From Diphasiastrum complanatum (Eukaryota > Streptophyta > Lycopodiopsida > Lycopodiales > Lycopodiaceae): a stretch of DNA of 64,000 nt. The notes beneath the pieces were generated by a model that did not search any database, was not told where the DNA came from, and was given only the letters and a program-made list of their open reading frames with translations. The position numbers and the translations under genes are program-made. This document shows, piece after piece, positions 59,414-64,000 of the stretch. The stretch spans positions 58,539,982-58,603,981 of the forward strand of contig CM055099.1 of assembly GCA_029204225.1 (NCBI GenBank). The letters run 5' to 3'. The number at the start of each line of letters is the position of its first letter. Position 1 is the first letter of the stretch.

Positions 59414-59800
59414 GTGCTGCCCACAGTGTAAGCACGGGTGCGTCCACGGTCGGGGTGGTCGGCAGAACGGGGGACTTGATGAGTCAAGGTGCTGCCCTTG
59501 AGGTGTAAGCACGGTCAGTTCTCGCGGTTCGGGCCTGGCGCTGTCTGCACGTAGGACGGATGAGGCAAAGTGCTGCCTAGGGAGGTGAAAGCACGGTCTG
59601 TACCTTGTGGGGTGCGGGGCGACATATTCGAACTGTACGGGTTAACCATTGATACAGAGATGCTGCTCGAATTCGGGTGTAAAGCACGGGTGGTTAGCTG
59701 CCGGTGCGGGATAGTTGCCGATCGTTTAGCTATAAGGGCTATCGACCAAAAAAGTGGTGGGGCGTGACTGAGGCAATGTGCTGCTTAATGGTGAAAGCAC
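59414..59800 (+). promoter_or_regulatory. Leader hairpin array of A4
   Basis: GTGCT...AGCAC pairs at 59414-59435, 59489-59512, 59570-59594 and 59778-59800, matching those in B2 in number and order. Confidence 0.6.
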
Positions 59801-61913
59801 GGATAGTTGGAGGGGTGTCCTATGTGGGCTGATTCCGTGATCGATTTGCATGGGCGCGGCCAGGCAAAGGTCCGTTGGCAGGACCATCTCAAAGGGGGAC
59901 CTTGCCTTTGTTACTTGTTAGTAAACCTGCCTGAGTGTCTTACTTGTACGTATTCGTGGTGGGTCTTAGTACTCGTGCTTTGCCTGGTTTGCATGATTGC
60001 TTGTGATACAAGGAGCTGATGGCTCGAGAAGGAACCTTTTCTTTTGAAGGCTGATACCATCAAACAAAGAGGACTACAGAATCTGTGGGGCGGATTTGAA
60101 GTTCAAGTACTCACACGTGAACGACAACGAAACGACTCAATGTTTGCAAAGGATGGATGGCTAGCCTGTTTCTTGGGTTAGTTTCATTTGCGACAACGCC
60201 ACCAGACGCAAGCAGGAAGTCAAAAGTTGGAAAGGGCCATTTCAGGGGAGATCTTCTATGGAGCAGTTGGTCTTCATTTTGGGACGGCCACCTTCGGAAC
60301 TGAAACTCACTGAGCATGGGCGATATCCAAAATCTGTGCGACGGATTTGCAGTTCAAGTACTCGCACGTGAACGACAACGAAATGACTCAATGTTTGCAA
60401 AGGATGGATGACTAGCCTGTTTCTTGGGTTAGTTTCATTTGCGACAACGCCCACCAGACGCAAGCAGGAAGTCAAAAGTTGGAAAGGGCAATTTCAGGGA
60501 AGATCTTCTATAGCAGTTGGTCTTCATTTTGGGACGGCCACCTTCGGAACTGAAACTCACTGAGCATGGGTGATATCCAGTATCAGTTGGGTTTTTCCTC
60601 AAAGGGGAAAAGACTAGGATCCTCTTCAAAGATTGGCAACAAGTTGGATCGAGCCATAATCCTAGCAGATGGGAAGCAAAGTGTTGGAAAGGCTTTTTGT
60701 CCGAAGAACTCTACTCTAAAATCCGATCAGCTGATTTATTAAGTGGAGGGGAACTATCACACACACCTCTCTCTTGGGGCAAATTTTGAATTAAAGTTGA
60801 TCAAAATGGGGGCAAATTCAAGGTGACCTAGCCATACTCACACGAGGAGACTGGCGAACTTTGGACCTAATAAGTTGACAAGTTTTTGTTGTGGAAAGGA
60901 AAGTTTGTTATAGGCTTTCTCTGGACCAGCAATGATGAGGAAACATATGAGTACGCTGGCTTGTGTTACGCGTAAGGCAGTTGATCAATGAAGGAACTGA
61001 GAAAGTTGAGTCTTGCTTGAGAGACTTGGTATTTCGAACGGACGCTAAGGGACAGTTCGCGTTGAGATCGGATTAGTGCAAACTCTGGGTGCATGTTTCT
61101 GATTCAAAGAGAGCTACTTGAAGCCAAGCTCGATGTACACTTCTTGTTTTGACTGTGAGGCAACTCACCAGTGATGGAATTGTGAAAGTCAAGTTTTGCG
61201 CGACGGACATGGTGCTTCAAACAAACGCGAAGAGATAGTTCGGATGCGGATCAAACTGGTGCGACCCTTTGGCTTTCCACGAGGTCAATGGTTACATTTG
61301 GGTTGATTCAAAGAGCTACTTCAAGCTAAGTGAGAGGTGCATTGTGCAGTACTCAATCTTTGCCTACCTTAAAGAGCCAAGATGGAAAAGTATCAAGATC
61401 AGGCTGGGACAAGGAGAGAAATCAAGGTGCAGAAGCAACAAGGCACGAAGTGGACCATAAAGTGTGCAATCAAACGATAAATCCTTCGGCTCAGGGAGCC
61501 TTGATACCTGTGCGGAACTGAACAAATCTGGAGCTCAGGGAGCTCAACACAAAGTGCATCAAGGACAAATCAGGAGCTCAAAGGAGTTCCAAAGTCGAAA
61601 GTCAGAAGCGACAGGGGCGAACATTTCAAAGAAAGGCCTCTGTCACCAGTTAATAAGGTTCTCGGGTTTTACGAAAGCGATATCAAATCTACGCTTTTCC
61701 CAGACAAAGATATATTTTCAAGTTATGTAATTTTTCAGTACAAAGAGCTGAGCCTCCGACTTGTGGTGTGCCAGCTTCAATGTTAATAAAAAGTGGCCAG
61801 TAAATTGAGTACTGTGCCAAGTAGCTTAAATGTATAGTTATTTTAATTGGGAGACACCTTTACTTTAATCTGACATCTGATGAGGACATCAGATTTTATA
61901 AAGGTGGGGTGGA
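59801..61913 (+). mobile_element. A4 internal region, non-coding
   Basis: Contains a sub-repeat of about 250 bp (AGATCTTCTAT near 60250 and 60500) and a 63-codon frame (61269-61460) also seen in A1. Neither has a recognised domain. The 3' end CTGATGAGGACATCAG... parallels the tail of B. Confidence 0.85.
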
Positions 61914-61914
61914 T

Positions 61915-61934
61915 GTTGTAAAGCTACCTTTACA
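61915..61934. promoter_or_regulatory. Perfect inverted repeat at the A-LTR start
   Basis: TTGTAAAGCTACCTTTACAA: 8-base arms around CTAC, one base inside the LTR end. Present in the full-length A LTRs inspected, with one base changed in the A2 5' LTR, and absent from B. Confidence 0.75.
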
Positions 61935-61955
61935 AGCTTTACTTCCGGTGCCATC

Positions 61956-62059
61956 GGCGCCAGTTATGTCCCCGGCGCCAGCAGCGCCCCTGCTGCTCCC
62001 GGCGCCAACGGCGCCGGCGCCCCTCCCGGCGCCACTGTGACCAGAATCCAGCCGGCGCC
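61956..62059. repeat. GGCGCC palindrome cluster in A LTR
   Basis: Seven GGCGCC sites in 104 bases near the LTR start. The block varies in length between copies. Confidence 0.85.
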
Positions 62060-62442
62060 AAGTTCCTATGGCTGAAAATCTTTAATCGGTTCTACCGGAG
62101 TCCAGAGAGCTCAGATCGATGTGCAATCACCTCACACGATCTAGGCATGATTAAAGGAAGCCTGGGGATCAATAAAATCTAGAGAGAGAAAATGACTTTC
62201 TAGAAAGAGAAAATCCTAGAGAGAGAAAAACGTGCTTTACCAGCTTGGGTAGAGTGCTTGGTATGAGGGGGTGCCGAATCACACCAATACTATAGGGGAG
62301 TGCGGGTTGCGACTCAGGGCGAGCTCCAACCAAGTCTCAGCCTCCCTTGCTGGAATGTTCTCATGGCTCTCGCCTTGGCATGCTAGCGCCCCGGAGACTA
62401 GGGTCGGTCACACACTTGAAATGTAACCTTCTCAAATTTATC

Positions 62443-62448
62443 AATAAA
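62443..62448 (+). promoter_or_regulatory. Polyadenylation signal in A LTR
   Basis: AATAAA in TATCAATAAAGTGGG, at the place equivalent to the B-LTR signal. Confidence 0.55.
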
Positions 62449-63156
62449 GTGGGATTTTCCTCAAACTGACTCTGATTACCTTCTGGGTTTCAGTGTTCGG
62501 TAAAAGCGCCAGTTGTAAGGCCGCTTTCAAAATTTTTAACTTGGCACATAGCTGAGGGTCGTATCCCGGGACGCCAGCGGTATGCCGTCGGGACCATTCG
62601 GTCCGTGGCGCCAGCGGTATGCTGTCGGGACCATTTGGTCCAAGAACTGGTTGTTTCCATATCTGTCGCGGCTTGTGGTTCTGAGTGTTCCTTGCATGAA
62701 CGTGAATGGGTTAAGCTCTTGGGGAACGGGCTCTAACCTGTCGGCTGAGTTGGATGGCTTGCTTTGGTGGATGTTACCTGTTTATGGCTGTCCAGTCTGG
62801 CGTGGCGCCAGGTTGGCTTCCAGCGCTCGTGACGAAGCTTTCAGTTGGTTAAGTCTGATGTAAGTCAGACCGCTTGCTTGGAATGGATGTTACTCGTTTG
62901 TAACGAAGCTTCGAGTTGGTTAAGTTTGATGTATGTCGGGCGGCTTGCTTGGAGGGAAGTCACCCACGTCGGGACCCCCGATCTGGCATGGCGCCAGGTT
63001 GGATCTCAATGTTGGTTTTCGGAACTTCAAGTTGGTTAAGTCTGATCGTTGTTGGGGAGTTGGCTGCTTGTATGTCAAGTGGGTTTGGATGGCAAGAGTT
63101 GAAGGCTGGGAAGCTAAGTCGTGGTTCCCGGCTCCCTTTGGGATGCCTGCGCTACA

Positions 63157-63565
63157 GCGAGCTCCAACCAAGTCTCAGCCTCCCTTGCTGGAATGTTGTC
63201 ATGGCTCTCGCCTTGGCATGCTAGCGCCCCGGAGACTAGGGTCGGTCACACACTTGAAATGTAACCTTCTCAGATTTATCAATAAAGTGGGATTTTCCTC
63301 AAACTGACTCTGATTACCTTCTGGGTTTCAGTGTTCGGTAAAAGCGCCAGTTGTAAGGCCGCTTTCAAAATTTTTAACTTGGCACATAGCTGAGGGTCGT
63401 ATCCCGGGACGCCAGCGGTATGCCGTCGGGACCATTCGGTCCGTGGCGCCAGGGGTATGCTGTCGGGACCATTTGGTCCAAGAACTGGTTGTTTCCATAT
63501 CTGTCGCGGCTTGTGGTTCTGAGTGTTCCTTGCATGAACGTGAATGGGTTAAGCTCTTGGGGAAC
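63157..63565 (+). repeat. Host family-A LTR, second part
   Basis: Resumes after A4 (GCGAG copy 63157-63161) and runs to CTTGGGGAAC, where it is cut by a C-type fragment. Confidence 0.9.
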
Positions 63566-64000
63566 TGTTGTAAAGCCAACATTGCTTGCAGTTTCTACAT
63601 CAAAGGTGAATCTAAGTGCCGATGCAGAGCTCAAGGAGCTCAACCTGGACGACCAAGCGAAATATCTAGAGTCCTAGGGGACTCATCCAGATGTGCGACG
63701 ACAACGACATATCTGAGGCTTAAGGGAGCCGTGAGTACCTTTTTCTTTCATGCTAATAAAGTAAGCCGCATTTCTCATTGAGGAGTGAGCTTCAGTTTGA
63801 TGTCTAAGTGCAGCAGCTTCACACAGGTTTGAACTAGATCCACACTTTTCCTGTGCTGGGTGTAAAACACAATATCATTACTCTGCTTTACAGTTGGTTT
63901 TCTTTGGCCGGTGAATCAAGCCCGTGCCCTTGTATATGTGACTAAAGTCTGGCCGGTGAATTAAGCCCGTGCCATGAGTCTTAGGTTCTAGTTTGGCCCT
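63566..64000 (+). mobile_element. C-type 3' internal tail joined to an LTR terminus
   Basis: Begins TGTTGTAAAGCC, the first bases of an LTR, then switches at once to the last copy of the C tandem repeat (SADAELKELNLDDQ) and the C non-coding tail. It runs off the window. The fragment matches 45100-45560 on the opposite strand. Confidence 0.85.

Larger units (their letters stand above)
58083..63156 (+). mobile_element. A4: complete, young non-coding LTR retrotransposon
   Basis: 5' LTR 58083-59323, PBS 59326-59338, internal 59324-61913, polypurine tract AAAGGTGGGGTGGA (61900-61913), 3' LTR 61914-63156. GCGAG flanks it. The LTRs differ at only a few sites by eye, so insertion is recent. No retrotransposon domain is encoded in the 2.6-kb internal region. 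It is the best reference copy of family A in the window. Confidence 0.95.
61914..63156 (+). repeat. A4 3' LTR
   Basis: 1243 bp; the terminus GCGCTACA is followed by GCGAG. Confidence 0.95.

Noticed and set aside
61269-61460. 63-codon frame shared by A4 and A1 internal regions
   Set aside because: The few base differences mostly change residues, A3 has it disrupted, and there is no domain. Shared descent of DNA explains it.
61937-62060. Gly/Ala-rich collagen-like frames across the GGCGCC block
   Set aside because: Low-complexity translation of a GC-rich repeat, open in several frames.

Overview
The window is nuclear plant DNA made almost entirely of nested LTR retrotransposons, with one clearly intact host gene. 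Plant origin follows from Ty3/Gypsy chromoviruses and a Ty1/Copia element primed by initiator tRNA-Met (PBS TGGTATCAGAGCC) and from an intron-containing bHLH gene of the plant bHLH30/32/106/107 type. The density of nesting suggests a large repeat-rich genome. A fern, lycophyte or gymnosperm is possible, but the sequence alone does not settle the lineage. Element names (A, B, C, D, E, F) are mine. Layout: 1-993 is a truncated family-A LTR and leader. 994-9972 is a mosaic of A and B pieces in which a complete minus-strand A element (A1, 2620-8724) sits inside a B-family LTR. 9973-18305 is a decayed minus-strand Ty3/Gypsy element (D) with an extra gene region after pol that has its own TATA box. 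18306-25411 is a minus-strand A element (A3) whose LTR was split by a plus-strand A element (A2). 25412-25556 is a 25-bp minisatellite and 25557-27422 is mostly a decayed D-family LTR. 27791-33664 is a complete but frameshifted Copia element (E) that split an unidentified minus-strand gene. 35100-36800 holds old gag and LTR relics. About 36,800-42,843 is a low-copy island with the bHLH gene (39017-40468). 42844-64000 is a second nest: A LTRs, a gag-only element C (minus), a pol-bearing B1 inserted in C gag, a second pol element B2 with no gag, and a complete A4 element nested in another A LTR. Families A, B and C form one system. B and C share the same roughly 918-bp LTR. A has a different, longer LTR (about 1.24 kb) that is still recognisably homologous, with the same TGTTGTAAAGCT terminus. 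A and B have the same PBS and leader, and all three have similar polypurine ends. B2 keeps LTR, PBS and leader and then goes straight to protease-RT-RNase H-integrase without gag. C carries gag and a frameshifted protease but no RT. A is non-coding. The set looks like a division of labour: pol from B, gag from C-type elements, and A as a parasite of both. Three nested insertions are proven by perfect 5-bp target-site duplications (GCGAG, GGCTT, CTCTG), a fourth by TCTAT, and the Copia insertion by AGATA.
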